DNA of 64,000 nucleotides from Carbonatibacter sp965199245 (GTDB taxonomy: Bacteria > Pseudomonadota > Alphaproteobacteria > Kiloniellales > Kiloniellaceae), in NCBI GenBank assembly GCA_965199245.1, contig CBDAQP010000003.1, forward strand, positions 1,087,404 through 1,151,403. The letters run 5' to 3'. Below, piece by piece: positions 19,080-26,799 of the stretch. Under the pieces are notes generated by a model. It was not told the DNA's origin. It saw nothing but the letters and a program-made list of their open reading frames with translations, and did not search any database. Positions within the stretch are counted from its first letter, which is position 1; every line of letters starts with the position of its first letter. The translations under genes and the position numbers were made by a program.

Positions 19080-20093
19080 ATGATTCGCCCGTTTCTTGCC
19101 GCGACCTTATGTGCCGCGTCCCTCTTCACGGCCTTCGCACAGGCCGAGGTCTCCTTCAAACCTCTGAAGCAAGACCCCACAGAAATCAATTTTGGACTCA
19201 TTTCCACAGAATCCAGCTCCATCCAGAAAAAGGAATGGATGCCACTCATTCAGGACATGGAAAAATCTTTGGGACTGACGGTTAAACCCTTTTTCGCACC
19301 GGACTACGCCGGCGTGATCGAGGCCATGCGCTTTGGCAAGGTTCACTTGGCCTGGTTCGGGAATAAATCCGGTATGGAAGCTGTTGATCGCTCTGGCGGT
19401 GAAGTCTTCGCCCAAACCAGCAAAGCCGACGGCACGCAAGGCTATTATTCGCACATCATCACCCAGGCCGACAATGCAGAGATCAACACGCTGGACGACG
19501 TTCTGACCTGTGACAAATCGTTGAATTTTGGCATTGGTGATCCCAATTCAACATCCGGTTTCCTCGTGCCATCCTATTATGTCTTTGGACAAAATAACGT
19601 CACGCCCAAGGACTGCTTTAAAACAGTGCGCAACGCCAATCACGAAACCAACCTCATCTCCGTCGCCCACAAACAGCTTGACGTTGCGGTGACAAATTCA
19701 CCCCAGATCACCCGCTCGAAACGTCGGACACCGGATACCGCAACAAAAATCAAGGTCGTCTGGACATCACCGCTGATTCCTTCCGACCCTATAGTCTATC
19801 GCAAAGACCTGTCCAAAGAACTCAAGTCACGAATCAAGGTCTTTTTCCTGTCTTACGGTCGTATGGGGGATACCCGGGCTGCCCGCGACATCCTGGCCAA
19901 TATTTCCAATGGACTGGGCCTGTTTATGGACAGCAACAATACCCAACTCTATCCCATTCGACAACTGGCCCTTTTCAAAGACAAGCTGAAAATAGCGGCC
20001 AACAAAGGATTGAGTGACCGCGAAAAGGCCGCCAGGATTGCTGTCATTGACAGGAAACTTGCGGATCTCGCCATCATGGTCGCCGCACAATAA
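19080..20093 (+). CDS. phnD: Phosphonate-type periplasmic binding protein
   Basis: A 337-residue periplasmic binding protein. Residues 1-22 are a Sec signal peptide ending TAFAQAE. The mature protein has the PhnD-family features INFGLISTESS, VIEAMRFGKVHLAWFGNKSG, a SxTSGFLVP ligand loop (NSTSGFLVPSYY) and VVWTSPLIPSDPIVYR. It is 32 bp downstream of phnC. A hairpin with a T-run follows the stop, which would favour higher expression of this gene over phnE. Confidence 0.93.
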   Translation: MIRPFLAATLCAASLFTAFAQAEVSFKPLKQDPTEINFGLISTESSSIQKKEWMPLIQDMEKSLGLTVKPFFAPDYAGVIEAMRFGKVHLAWFGNKSGMEAVDRSGGEVFAQTSKADGTQGYYSHIITQADNAEINTLDDVLTCDKSLNFGIGDPNSTSGFLVPSYYVFGQNNVTPKDCFKTVRNANHETNLISVAHKQLDVAVTNSPQITRSKRRTPDTATKIKVVWTSPLIPSDPIVYRKDLSKELKSRIKVFFLSYGRMGDTRAARDILANISNGLGLFMDSNNTQLYPIRQLALFKDKLKIAANKGLSDREKAARIAVIDRKLADLAIMVAAQ

Positions 20094-20106
20094 TCCCTCA
20101 TAAACA

Positions 20107-20137
20107 GCAGGCGGTGCATTGCCGCCTGCTCTTTTTC
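20107..20137 (+). terminator. Hairpin attenuator between phnD and phnE
   Basis: Stem GCAGGCGG / CCGCCTGC around a short loop, directly followed by TCTTTTTCC. It looks like an intrinsic terminator but lies inside the operon, 13 bp after phnD. Partial termination here would make more binding protein than permease, as in other ABC operons. Confidence 0.75.
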
Positions 20138-20162
20138 CTCCTGTAGAGAGGTCACGCCCTCC

Positions 20163-20966
20163 ATGCCTGCGCTGTCACCACATCCTGACGAAAACACCCC
20201 CATTCCGCCCGCACAACGCGCCCCTGGTACCTGGATTCTCTGGGGCGGCTTTTGTGCGCTCCTGGCCCTGTCGTGGGAAGGCGCGGACATGCGCCCGCTT
20301 GACCTGCTGGACAGTCCGGAAAATATGGGGCAGTTCGCCGCCGGCTTCTTTCCCCCCGATCTGACACAGTGGGAACTTTACATGGAAGAAATCTGGGTCA
20401 CGATTCAAATCGCCCTGTGGGGAACAGCCCTGTCTGTGGTGTGTTCTGTGCCTTTTGGCATTTTGTCCTCGGAAAATGTGGTGCCCTGGTATATCAACCA
20501 GCCTGTCCGCCGCCTGATGGATGCGGCCCGTGCCATCAATGAAATGGTTTTTGCCATGCTCTTTGTCGTGGCGGTAGGGCTTGGCCCCTTTGCCGGGGTT
20601 CTGGCCTTGTGGATTCACACAACCGGAACACTCGCGAAACTCTTTTCCGAAGCGGTCGAGGCCATTGATCCCCAACCTGTCGAGGGCATCCGCGCAACCG
20701 GGGCCACGGCTCTCCAGGAAGTCATCTATGGCATTATTCCCCAGGTTCTGCCGCTATGGATTTCCTATTCACTCTATCGTTTTGAATCAAATGTGCGCTC
20801 TGCCACTGTACTGGGCATCATTGGGGCGGGGGGAATTGGAATGGTGCTGTGGGAAAATATCCGCTCTTTCTACTACGCCGAAACCGCCGCCATCATGTTG
20901 TTGATTATCGTCACGGTCAGCCTGCTCGACCTCCTGTCTCAACGCCTGCGGAAAATGGTGATTTGA
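20163..20966 (+). CDS. phnE: Phosphonate-type ABC permease
   Basis: A 267-residue inner-membrane permease. After a proline-rich cytoplasmic start come several hydrophobic segments. The ATPase-contact loop reads EAVEAIDPQPVEGIRATGAT near residue 160, followed by YGIIPQVLPLW, the typical PhnE pattern. The C-terminal helices include GIIGAGGIGM. It sits 70 bp after phnD across the hairpin at 20107, with a GTAGAGAGG ribosome-site region before the ATG. Confidence 0.92.
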   Translation: MPALSPHPDENTPIPPAQRAPGTWILWGGFCALLALSWEGADMRPLDLLDSPENMGQFAAGFFPPDLTQWELYMEEIWVTIQIALWGTALSVVCSVPFGILSSENVVPWYINQPVRRLMDAARAINEMVFAMLFVVAVGLGPFAGVLALWIHTTGTLAKLFSEAVEAIDPQPVEGIRATGATALQEVIYGIIPQVLPLWISYSLYRFESNVRSATVLGIIGAGGIGMVLWENIRSFYYAETAAIMLLIIVTVSLLDLLSQRLRKMVI

Positions 20967-21050
20967 TTGCAAGGTGCGTATTTTTGCCCGTGTCCATTTT
21001 TTGCCCGTGTCCATCAAAAACCGTGTCCATAATGAAAGCTGTTCTGTCCT

Positions 21051-21473
21051 GTGCTCATCCGCGTTCCGGCAGTTGTTCTTATCATCCAGACCACGCGACC
21101 AAAAGACCTCACGACATTAGAAACGCGCGCCGAACAGGGTGACACAAACGCACAGCACAGCCTGGCTGTGATGTACGGCTATGGAGCGAATGTCCCGCAG
21201 AATTATGCCAAAGCCGTCAAGTGGTCCACGACAGCCGCCCGACAAGGCGATGCCCCCGCACAGTTTAAACGTGGTCACAGATACGTCAAAGGCCGGGGTG
21301 TGTCCCAAGATAGCGTTTACGCACATATGTCGTGGAACCTTGCGGCAACTCCGGGCAATAAAAACGCAGAGGAAAAACGCAAAACCATCGCCAAAGAAAC
21401 GCCTCTCACCCAACGGGCCAGGGTGCAGAAACGAACGCGCACCTGCCAGGCGCCAAATAACAAAGGCTGTTGA
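21051..21473 (+). CDS. Sel1-repeat protein, short
   Basis: An ORF of 140 residues with two to three Sel1-like (TPR-related) helical repeats: AEQGDTNAQHSLAVMYGYGANVPQN, AARQGDAPAQFKRGHRYVKGRGVSQD, and a third partial unit. Sel1 repeats mediate protein-protein contacts. There is no clear signal peptide; the start is uncertain, and the N-terminus may be truncated relative to family members. The basic C-terminus has no assigned role. A paralogue lies 119 bp downstream. Confidence 0.7.
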   Translation: MLIRVPAVVLIIQTTRPKDLTTLETRAEQGDTNAQHSLAVMYGYGANVPQNYAKAVKWSTTAARQGDAPAQFKRGHRYVKGRGVSQDSVYAHMSWNLAATPGNKNAEEKRKTIAKETPLTQRARVQKRTRTCQAPNNKGC

Positions 21474-21591
21474 ACCTATGGATCATTCTGCTTCCCCCCT
21501 CCAGAAGCACCCAATGGGCAAAACTCTTTTCCCTGTTATAGGCTCTGTATCTGTGCTAAGTTCCTGTTAAAGAAATAACACGGACAGAACG

Positions 21592-22122
21592 ATGCTCCCT
21601 AAAGCCTTTAAGGCCGCACAAATCAAAAGAGCCGCAGAACAAGGTGACGCCGACGCACAGGCCAACCTTGGTCTCAGATACGTCACCGGACGCGGCGTAA
21701 AAAAAGACGATGCCAAGGCCGCACAGTGGCTCCGAAAAGCCGCAGAACAAGGACACGTCGACGCACAGGTCAACCTTGGTCATCTCTACGAAAACGGACG
21801 CGGCATCCCGCAAAACTATACCGTAGCCGCTGAATGGTACAAAAAAGCCACAGAACGCGGAAATGCAAAGGCACAGCTCAGCCTTGGGAACATGTATGAA
21901 AAAGGACGGGGCGTGACCCAAAATTATGCCACGGCTGTTGAGTATTACAAAAAAGCGGCCCAGCAAAGAAATGTCACCGCACAGCTGGCCCTTGGTTATA
22001 TGTACGGCAAGGGACAGGGCGTTCCACAGGATCGTTCCACAGCCTATGCCTGGTACAGCCTTGCTGCGGCTCTGGGCAGTGAAAGAGCCGCCGAGAACTG
22101 CAACATCATCGCCACAAAATGA
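21592..22122 (+). CDS. Sel1-repeat protein
   Basis: A 176-residue protein made almost entirely of four to five Sel1-like repeats of 36 residues. Each has the AEQGDADAQ-LGxxYxxGRGVxxD pattern, and the last ends in the usual YAWYSLAAALGSERA cap. It is intact and probably cytosolic, as no signal peptide is seen. It is closely related to the gene at 21051 and was probably produced by duplication. It is the last intact gene before the IS-rich scar. Confidence 0.8.
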   Translation: MLPKAFKAAQIKRAAEQGDADAQANLGLRYVTGRGVKKDDAKAAQWLRKAAEQGHVDAQVNLGHLYENGRGIPQNYTVAAEWYKKATERGNAKAQLSLGNMYEKGRGVTQNYATAVEYYKKAAQQRNVTAQLALGYMYGKGQGVPQDRSTAYAWYSLAAALGSERAAENCNIIATK

Positions 22123-22260
22123 CGCCCGACCAAGTTGCCAAGGCGCAAGAAGTAGCGCGAATATGCTTGACGCAAGATTCAAGGAAATAAAGTAGATGAC
22201 ATGGAAAACACCTCTTTCCCGTGCTCATTTTAGTCTCTGTTTCTATTGAGTCTGCGTTTC

Positions 22261-22515
22261 TATAGCCTATCCCATATAGAATGGTTCACTTTGGAAGAGT
22301 TGTTCAATGGAGCACAAGAGTTGTTTTCTGACGGCTTTGAGATGGGTCCATTTTTGTTCGATGGGGTTGAGGTCAGGTGAATAAGGAGGCAGGAAGAGCA
22401 GGGTATGCCCTGCTTTCCGGATGATATTTTGCGTAGCTTGTGAACTATTGCGTTATCCATGACGATGACAGGATTTTCAGGAAACCGGGGCAGCACATCC
22501 TGTTTGACCCATGCG
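22261..22515 (-). mobile_element. IS630-A fragment 1 (3-prime end of transposase)
   Basis: This fragment carries the element end TATAGCCTATCCCATATAG and the C-terminal third of an IS630-family transposase. The second catalytic Asp is in VIVMDNAIVHK and the Glu in NPIEQKWAHLK; these two lie in frames that differ by -1. Homology to the longer copy at 44984-45837 stops at about 22515, where an unrelated stretch begins. Confidence 0.85.
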
Positions 22516-22681
22516 GTATACTGCGGACAGGGGCACCCTAGCGGGATCTGCCCCCAGACTTTGGAGGTTGGAAGAACACTCAACACCGTTTCCGCCGCTG
22601 CCGTGATCGTGGAGTTCGGGAAAAACTCCCGGAAGTTTCTGGCGCATTTTTCCTGCGCCAGTGAGAGCCATCCCCATTCAA
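22516..22681. other. Unidentified stretch between IS630-A fragment and autotransporter tail
   Basis: About 165 bp unrelated to the flanking elements. A minus-strand frame reads through it (FREFFPNSTITAAAETVLSV) but shows no family I recognise. It may be the remains of another mobile element. Confidence 0.35.
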
Positions 22682-22807
22682 AACAGAACCCCGAAAGGCT
22701 GTTGCCTTTCGGGGCCGCCGTTGGGTCAAGTTCACAGGGTAGGTCAGAACTTGACCCTGGCATTCAGTCGGGCACTGTGGCCCGTGTAGCCGGTGCGGGC
22801 ACTCATA
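22682..22807 (-). pseudogene. 3-prime tail and terminator of a second autotransporter gene
   Basis: About 125 bp closely match 2783-2908: the terminator hairpin plus the last 19-20 codons of an autotransporter ending in TGYTGHSARLNARVKF. A few substitutions (for example Tyr-Thr for Tyr-Met) show it derives from a paralogue or a diverged copy. The coding part is cut by the left end of IS630-B copy (a) at the TA at 22806. The rest of the gene is not present in the window. Confidence 0.85.
22689..22714 (-). terminator. Terminator hairpin, copy of the one at 2790
   Basis: Same 11-bp stem and TGTT loop as the hairpin after the intact autotransporter. It is now orphaned behind a truncated gene. 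Confidence 0.7.
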
Positions 22808-23916
22808 CCAATTTTCAGAAAATTTGACTTATTTGCCCTTGTGTGATTCTTAAGGGGACACTTTATTGGAGGTTTCCATGGGACGCGCCATTTCCTTGCG
22901 AGAAGACTTTGACAGTCACCAGCTTCGCCGCCTTGCCCGCCAATCAACTAATTCCAGTCAGACACGCCGCCTTTTGGCACTGGCTGTCATTTATGATGGC
23001 GGCAGCCGCAGTGAGGCCGCTGTTGCTGGTGGTGTTGGTTTGCGAGTCATTCGTGACCGGGTGTTGCGTTTCAATGCAGAAGGTCCGGCAGGCCTCGTTG
23101 ATCGCAAATCGACCGGTGCTCCACGGAAGCTGAATGCCGACCACCCCTGGCATCCCTTGTTGAACGCGGCCCATGTCTATCAGTGGACGGCGTTGGCATC
23201 TGGAAGACCTGGTGCACCGGGTAAGAGGACCGGATCAGTGTGAGCATCCCCACAATGAGCCGGGTGTGACGGGAAACGGGCGACAGAAAACTGACGGCGC
23301 GACCGCGTCATCATGGCCGGAACGGGCATGCGATTGACGCATTTAAAAAAAACTTCCCCGCCGAAATAGCCTCCCTGCACGCCGGAATTGGTCCGGCTGT
23401 CCCGCTGGACATCCGGTGGCAGGACGAAGCGCGTGTTGGCCAGAAGAACAATATCACGCAGCGTTGGGCCGAACGAGGCACACGGCCTGTGGCAGCAAAA
23501 GACCGGCGCACAAAATCCGCCTGGATATTCGGGGCGATCTGCCCCGCCCGGGGGGGCCGCGCTTGTCCTGCCGCACTGTGATACACGCGGGATGCAGGGG
23601 CACCTGGAAGAGATATCGTCACAGGTCGAAACCGGTTGCTGTCATTATCCTTGACAAGGCGGGCTGGCACACCACCGGCAAACTGGATATCCCGGACAAT
23701 ATCACCCTGTTGCCGTTGCCGCCACGCAGCCCGGCCCCGGTCGAAAATGTCTGGCAATATTTGCGACAAAACCGGCTGTCAAACCGCGTCTTTCAGGACC
23801 AGATCGTTTCCCTCTGTTGTGACGCATGGAATAATCTCACCGACAGGCCATGGAAAATCATGTCAATCGGACATAGAAGCTGGGCATATGGGTTCTGAAT
23901 TATGAAAGTTAGTATA
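22806..23916 (+). mobile_element. IS630-B copy (a), degenerate
   Basis: An element of about 1.1 kb bounded by TA and imperfect inverted ends (ATACCAATTTTCAG / ATACTAACTTTCAT). The transposase begins at the ATG at 22878 after GGAGG. The N-terminus is intact (SLREDFDSHQLRRLAR, then LLALAVIYDGGSRSEAA helix-turn-helix), but the frame is lost after about 100 codons. The C-terminal half is scattered over frames (WQDEARVGQKN, WIFGAICPARGG, ILDKAGWHTTGKLDIPDN, VENVWQYLRQNRLSNRVF). The DDE residues are recognisable but not in one frame, so the copy is dead. Confidence 0.88.
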
Positions 23917-23924
23917 ACGCCTCC

Positions 23925-24436
23925 AGAGACATGCGCGGGCGTGTCTTCCAAACGATTATAAAGATGTACGAGCACTTGGGCCGTCCCCTTGTTTATATCG
24001 ATGAAAGCGGCTTTGCCCATGACATGCCCCGCACGCATGGCTCTGCACCAACAGGTCAACGGTGTGATGGCCTGTGCGATTGGCAGGCTAGGGGCCGAAC
24101 CAATGCGATTGGTGCCCTGATCGGGAAAACCCTGCTGACAGCCGGCCTGTTTCAGGCAAACGTCAATGCAGATATTTTCACCGCATGGGTCAAACAGGAT
24201 GTGCTGCCTCAGCTTCCTGAAAACCCTGTCATCGTCATGGATAACGCAATAGTTCACAAGCTACGCAAAATATCATCCGGAAAGCAGGGCATACCCTGCT
24301 CTTCCTGCCTCCTTATTCACCTGACCTCAACCCCATCGAACAAAAATGGGCCCATCTCAAAGCCGTCAGAAAACAACTCTTGTGCTCCATTGAACAACTC
24401 TTCCAAAGTGAACCATTCTATATGGGATAGGCTATA
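23925..24436 (+). mobile_element. IS630-A fragment 2
   Basis: The C-terminal two thirds of the IS630-A transposase, including all three catalytic positions: YIDESGF, VIVMDNAIVHK and, after a -1 frame change, NPIEQKWAHLKAVRK. The element end reads ATATGGGATAGGCTATA. The 5-prime part is missing and the fragment starts next to the right end of IS630-B copy (a). Confidence 0.87.
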
Positions 24437-24549
24437 TTTCGCGGGCGCGATAATCGCCCTGGAGGGTCGACGACGACAGACTGCCGCCGCGACCGTTTGA
24501 CGAACCGTCGCTTGCAATCGACTTCCGAGGAGGTGGCGAGATGACGGGG
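24437..24549 (+). other. Possible orphan C-terminal coding tail
   Basis: Right after the IS end, a frame reads about 34 arginine-rich residues ending TSEEVAR and a stop at about 24541. It may be the tail of a gene whose start was removed by the IS cluster. No family recognised. Confidence 0.3.
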
Positions 24550-24930
24550 TTAGATCAAGTCTTCGATGTCAAGATCCAGGGCCGTTGCGAAAGCGGCGAG
24601 CACCTTTTTGGACGGCTGGCGGGTGCCGCGTTCGATCTGGCTTACGTATCCAGTGGAGACTTTGGCCGCGTCGGCCAAGTCTTCCTGGGTCAGGTCGCGG
24701 TATTCGCGGAACACCTTCAAGGGAGGCTCGCCGTCCACAAGGCACTTTACCACATAGTGGGGCAGGTACTCGCTGGTATCTTCGGCGCGGGCGGCATCAA
24801 AAAGTTCCTCATCGGTCATGGCGGCCTCCGCGCGGCGGGTCAGGGAGACCCATTGTGCGTAGGGGACAACGGCGAAGGCCGGGCACTTTCCTTCGTAAAT
24901 GATTTGGGGTTTGACGTTGGTCGTGGGCAT
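24550..24930 (-). CDS. Antitoxin: Phd-like N-terminus plus XRE helix-turn-helix
   Basis: A 126-residue likely antitoxin and autorepressor. Residues 1-35 resemble the Phd/YefM start (PAFAVVPYAQWVSL). Residues about 68-126 are a Cro/CI-type helix-turn-helix (FREYRDLTQEDLADAAKVSTG, then VSQIERGTRQPSKKVLAAFATAL). It lies 12 bp downstream of a RelE-type toxin gene, so this is a toxin-first (HigBA-like) type II module. A plus-strand 253-codon frame across this region is only its antisense shadow. Confidence 0.85.
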   Translation of the reverse strand: MPTTNVKPQIIYEGKCPAFAVVPYAQWVSLTRRAEAAMTDEELFDAARAEDTSEYLPHYVVKCLVDGEPPLKVFREYRDLTQEDLADAAKVSTGYVSQIERGTRQPSKKVLAAFATALDLDIEDLI

Positions 24931-24942
24931 GGGGGCGTCTCC

Positions 24943-25194
24943 TTATTTGTATACCTTGCCGCGCGGGGTGATTTTCTCGATAGCCAAAACGAGGCCGTCC
25001 TGGCCGTAAATCACCCGCCAGTCGCCGACCCGCAGGCGGTAGCTGTCGCGGCCCTGAAGAGCCTTAACGTCGAGGTCGGTGCAGGCCGGGTTGTCGGCCA
25101 GTTTCTCGATGGCGGTCAAAATCCGCTTGGCGGTTTTGGTTTGCATCGTCCGCAGGGTCTTGCTGGCCTGTTTGGTGTAGGTGATTTTCAGCAT
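24943..25194 (-). CDS. RelE/ParE-superfamily toxin
   Basis: An 83-residue small basic protein with the family pattern: ITYTKQASKTLRTM at the start, KLADNPACTDLDVKAL in the middle, and the strand pair YRLRVGDWRVIYGQDG near residues 52-67. Toxins of this class cleave ribosome-bound mRNA (RelE) or inhibit gyrase (ParE); which applies cannot be told from sequence. It is the first gene of the pair with the antitoxin at 24550. A 14-bp palindrome lies 30 bp upstream of its start. Confidence 0.87.
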   Translation of the reverse strand: MLKITYTKQASKTLRTMQTKTAKRILTAIEKLADNPACTDLDVKALQGRDSYRLRVGDWRVIYGQDGLVLAIEKITPRGKVYK

Positions 25195-25223
25195 CGTTTA
25201 TTTCATTTCCTTATAAAACAGAC

Positions 25224-25237
25224 TGTAACTTTTTACA
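25224..25237. promoter_or_regulatory. Palindrome upstream of the toxin-antitoxin operon (candidate operator)
   Basis: TGTAA-N4-TTACA, a perfect 5-bp inverted repeat 30 bp before the toxin start. The position fits autorepression by the helix-turn-helix antitoxin. No second copy was seen nearby. Confidence 0.5.
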
Positions 25238-25298
25238 CCATTACCGCCAAGCAAAATCAACACAAACAAACACAATGTGTGTTGATTTGGGGTGCGCG

Positions 25299-25417
25299 AT
25301 GACGGGCCGGTTCGACGAGCGGCTTCTGGATGACGTTCGGGCGCGTACCGGGTTGGTCGATCTGATCGGCCAGGAGGTACAGCTTAAACGCAAGGGCCGC
25401 GAGCATTGTAGCTGTTA
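25299..25417 (+). pseudogene. DnaG-like (CHC2 zinc finger) primase, N-terminal 40 codons
   Basis: From the ATG at 25299 (GGGG ribosome site 7-8 bases upstream) the frame gives FDERLLDDVRARTGLVDLIG, then a QEVQLKRKGREH stretch. This matches the start of bacterial and plasmid primases just before the CHC2 zinc ribbon. It breaks at the TA at 25416-25419 where IS630-B copy (b) begins, so the zinc finger and all later domains are missing. Such primases near a toxin-antitoxin pair suggest a plasmid or integrative element. Confidence 0.75.
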
Positions 25418-26544
25418 TACCAACTTTCATAATTCAGAACCTATATGCCCAGCTTCTATGTCCGATTGACATGATTTTCCATGGTCTTTCGGTGAGATTA
25501 TTCCATGCGTCACAACAGAGGGAAACGATCTGGTCCTGAAAGACGCGGTTTGACAGCCGGTTTTGTCGCAAATATTGCCAGACATTTTCGACCGGATTGA
25601 GTTCAGGGCTGCGTGGCGGCAACGGCAACAGGGTGATATTGTCCGAGATATCCAGTTTGCCGGTGGTGTGCCAGCCCGCCTTGTCAAGGATAATGATGGG
25701 AACCGGGTTCGACCTGTGACGATATTTCTTCGAGGTGCTCTTGCATCCCGCGTGTATCACAGCGCGGCAGGACAAGCGCGGCCCCCACACCCCGGGCGGG
25801 GCAGATCGCCCCGAATATCCAGGCGGATTTTGTGCGCTGGTCTTTTGGTGCCACAGGCCGTGTGCCTCGTTCGGCCCAACGCTGCGTGATATTGTTCTTC
25901 TGGCCAACACGCGCTTCGTCCTGCCACCAGATGTCCAGCGGGACATTTCGCCCTGTTTTTTCCCGGATACGGTCTATTTCAACGGGGAAGTTTTTTTAAA
26001 TGTGTCAATCGCATCCCCGTTCTGGCCATGATGACGCGGTCGCGCCGTCAGTTTTCTGTATCCGTGTTTGCGCAAGGTGGCACTCAGGCAACTTTCGCTG
26101 ATGCTGAGGCGATAGTCCTCCCATAACCACTGCGCCAGATCCAGAAGTCGCCAGCGCACCATCGATAGCAGGCCATGGCCCTGTTTCAACGCGCGCAATC
26201 AAGGCAGCAAGCCGGGCCTCACTGGCCGGTCGACCGCTTCTCGAACGTTGCAAAAGCCCGTCCGGACCTTCTGCATTGAAACGCAACACCCAGTCACGAA
26301 CAATTTGACGACCAACGCCGCGCGGCTTCACTGCGACTGCCGCCATCAGAGATGACCGCAAGGGCAGGCAAGCGGCGCGTCCGGTTCGAATCTGTTGAGA
26401 AGGCGGCGAAGACTGGATGCGTCATCATCCTGACGCAGGGGAAGGGGCTGACCCATGACAAACCTCCAAAACTGTGTCCTTCCTTGAATCACAGAATCTG
26501 CTCACACGCCAGGTCCAGAGAGTCTTTATTTTATGGAATTGGTA
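25418..26544 (-). mobile_element. IS630-B copy (b), degenerate
   Basis: An element of about 1.13 kb in minus orientation with TA at both ends and imperfect inverted ends (TATACCAACTTTCAT / TATACCAATTCCATA). It interrupts the primase start. Transposase homology is complete but split over several frames: the N-terminal helix-turn-helix region, RLSISESCLSATLRKHGYRKL, the first catalytic Asp region around WQDEARVGQKN, ILDKAGWHTTGKLDISDN, and LNPVENVWQYLRQNRLSNRVF. No single frame encodes an active enzyme. Confidence 0.88.
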
Positions 26545-26549
26545 TAAGG

Positions 26550-26612
26550 TTTTATCTGTCCGATGAACAACTCTTCCAAATTGAATTATTTTATATGGGA
26601 TAGACTATATAT
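26550..26612 (+). mobile_element. IS630-A fragment 3 (terminal 60 bp)
   Basis: Only the last codons (EQLFQIELFYMG, stop at 26601-26603) and the element end ATATGGGATAGACTATA remain, directly after IS630-B copy (b). It shows that IS630-B elements inserted among older IS630-A remnants. Confidence 0.7.
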
Positions 26613-26799
26613 CGTGTTGCACGCGCACACGACTCTAAAACAGTTTGATGCCCCGGACAACGAGGATCGAGATGTTGAGAGGTACTCAAATGACCCTCGC
26701 CCAAATCACCAAAGCGCAGGAGGCCGCGTAAACTGCACGGTCAAAGACTATCAAAGCTGTTGACAGGGCAAGGGTGTCAGCAGGGGACAGATTTCCGCC

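Noticed and set aside
20988..21030. Short spaced repeats considered as a CRISPR remnant
   Set aside because: Only three 10-bp units with 6-7 bp spacers; far too short for CRISPR.
22744..22947. 67-codon frame joining an IS end to the autotransporter tail, as a small protein
   Set aside because: It is a chance fusion of the IS630-B left end with a truncated gene end.
24541..25302. 253-codon plus-strand frame across the toxin-antitoxin pair
   Set aside because: It exactly mirrors two well-supported minus-strand genes and has glycine/valine-rich, featureless content.
26375..26400. GGTTCGAATC, resembling a tRNA T-loop
   Set aside because: It lies within the IS630-B transposase coding region and no cloverleaf can be folded around it.
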